Position numbers and translations under genes: made by a program. DNA of 63,742 bases. Origin: an uncultured Eubacteriales bacterium (GTDB lineage Bacteria > Bacillota > Clostridia > Oscillospirales > CAG-272). The DNA lies in contig CATKFO010000042.1 of the NCBI GenBank assembly GCA_949747515.1, positions 1-63,742 of the forward strand. The letters are read 5' to 3'. Positions 62,976 to 63,742 of the stretch are shown here, in pieces. Every line of letters starts with the position of its first letter. Positions within the stretch are counted from its first letter, which is position 1. The notes under the pieces were generated by a model. It saw only the letters and a program-made list of their open reading frames with translations. It was not told the origin of the DNA and did not search any database.

Positions 62976-63742
62976 TTATTCTCCTATGTCGGTAACAGTT
63001 CCCATGAATATCGGAAGAAATGTCGAGTTATCGATTATCATATAGAAGAAAGGCCGGTCGAATACTGCGAAGGGTTCTTCTCCACCGATGGAAATGGAAA
63101 GGTTTTTCATTTCAACATCGGTAGCCGCCGCGGCCTTTGTTCCTTTTGTATCGACGGCAATATGGGTTTTGTGCGTTACCTCTCCGATATATATGTTTCC
63201 TTCGTTTGATGAACCCATGTTTGAAAAATCAGCGTTATTTGGATCGAAAGCCGTTGGCATTCCAAGAGAGGCAAGCAAATCGTTCAGAGATTTTGAATAG
63301 TCTAAATTAAATTTTGGAAAGCCTACGTCTACGTAAAGTTCTTCGCTATTTTTTATATTATCTAAAACGTCTTTAAGATCAAGTTTCTCAATATAATCGT
63401 CAATATTTATATTTTCGTTTGGAAGCAGAGCTGCGAAGCCGTACTTCCTACCGCAATAATTTTTTATAAATCCGGATGCGTTTCCGTTATCGATTAGCAT
63501 GATTTCGTTTGAAAACATCATTTCGACGTTCTTCTCGTCTCCGTCTTTTGATGTAAACGTCGCTTCTTCAACGTTCGATTCCATATAAGGGCTTTCCCAT
63601 TCGGCGTCGAAAGCAACGGCGTTTATGAGATGCATTACTTCATCCGGGCTTAATTCGTTTACTATTTCTTTGATCATGCCGTCGGTGTTTTTGTCGACCC
63701 ATGAGTTGATTTCGTCGACCGTCTTTTTGTTGAACGGAGTTT
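62976..63742 (-). CDS. Serpin family protease inhibitor, N-terminally truncated by window edge
   Basis: About 255 C-terminal codons of a serpin; the 5' part lies beyond base 63742 and the frame is open to the edge. Family features: INSWVDKNTDG, then VMHLINAVAFDAEWESPY (the conserved N-x-x-x-F-x-x-x-W), GFAALLPNE, FPKFNLDYSKSLNDLLASLGM, and the reactive-centre hinge GTKAAAATDVEM, leading to PFFYMIIDNSTFLPIFMG. The small-residue hinge implies an inhibitory type that traps a serine or cysteine protease. Gut bacteria use exported serpins against host or competitor proteases. Whether it has a signal peptide is not visible. Confidence 0.92.
   Translation of the reverse strand, partial: TPFNKKTVDEINSWVDKNTDGMIKEIVNELSPDEVMHLINAVAFDAEWESPYMESNVEEATFTSKDGDEKNVEMMFSNEIMLIDNGNASGFIKNYCGRKYGFAALLPNENINIDDYIEKLDLKDVLDNIKNSEELYVDVGFPKFNLDYSKSLNDLLASLGMPTAFDPNNADFSNMGSSNEGNIYIGEVTHKTHIAVDTKGTKAAAATDVEMKNLSISIGGEEPFAVFDRPFFYMIIDNSTFLPIFMGTVTDIGE

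Noticed and set aside
1..63742. CRISPR arrays, insertion sequences, prophage genes, rRNA or replication origin
   Set aside because: I looked for regularly spaced repeats, transposase or integrase motifs, phage structural genes, rRNA and DnaA-box clusters and saw none that I could support.

Overview
The window is a piece of a chromosome from an anaerobic, low-to-mid GC Firmicute, most likely a gut Clostridia (Oscillospirales/Christensenellales-like). The reasons are strong GGAGG-type ribosome binding sites, consensus TTGACA-17-TATAAT promoters, an AgrA/AgrC-like pair, a DUF1385 protein, a YlbF-family protein, and the gene order miaB-ylbF-mutS-mutL, which resembles Bacillus/Clostridium. I cannot name the species.

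Region 1 (1-8830) is the pyrimidine operon: pyrC (5' end cut off by the window), carB, pyrK, pyrD, pyrF, pyrE, pyrB and pyrI, with short gaps and overlaps. It covers the route from bicarbonate and glutamine to UMP except carA, which is not between pyrC and carB. A perfect 17-bp palindrome precedes pyrE. Region 2 (8860-21854) is the purine operon. It opens with a consensus promoter, a ZTP-type (pfl motif) riboswitch and its terminator, then purE, purF, purM, purN, an archaeal-type IMP cyclohydrolase (purO), a stand-alone AICAR transformylase, purD and purL, followed by fhs, which supplies formyl-tetrahydrofolate. Two oddities stand out: PurF has lost its catalytic N-terminal cysteine, and the usual bifunctional PurH is split into two unrelated-type genes.

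Region 3 (21.9-30.2 kb) begins with about 0.9 kb of gene-free DNA with tRNA-like debris. It continues with a flavodoxin-like protein, an AgrA/AgrC-like two-component pair without agrBD, a CofE-like protein, a deoxyribosyltransferase-like protein, a cupin, an ASKHA-fold protein whose motif order looks permuted, and a Gfo/Idh/MocA oxidoreductase. Region 4 (30.3-38.7 kb) is AT-rich and decaying. A methyltransferase, an ECF sigma factor and a GNAT acetyltransferase are broken by frameshifts or stops. They lie among intact small genes (a nucleoside hydrolase, an XRE regulator with helical repeats, a GNAT, DUF3788/DUF3795 proteins) and long gene-free stretches. The region ends at tRNA-Gln(CUG).

Region 5 (38.9-45.3 kb, minus strand) reads DUF1385 protein - prmC - leuA - cimA - ddl from one promoter. 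Divergently transcribed (45.3-47.4 kb) is a NusG_II protein / Gx-transporter / ApbE trio that looks like part of a flavin-based extracellular electron-transfer or flavinylation locus. Then follow miaB, ylbF-like, mutS, mutL and tgt. Region 6 (55.5-58.7 kb) is the most intriguing: lipoate ligase - free-standing 82-residue lipoyl domain - lipoyl synthase - second lipoate ligase, with no 2-oxoacid dehydrogenase or glycine-cleavage gene nearby. The window ends with a PAS protein, a tyrosine phosphatase, a small membrane-anchored protein, a tandem pair of paralogous exported proteins and a truncated serpin.
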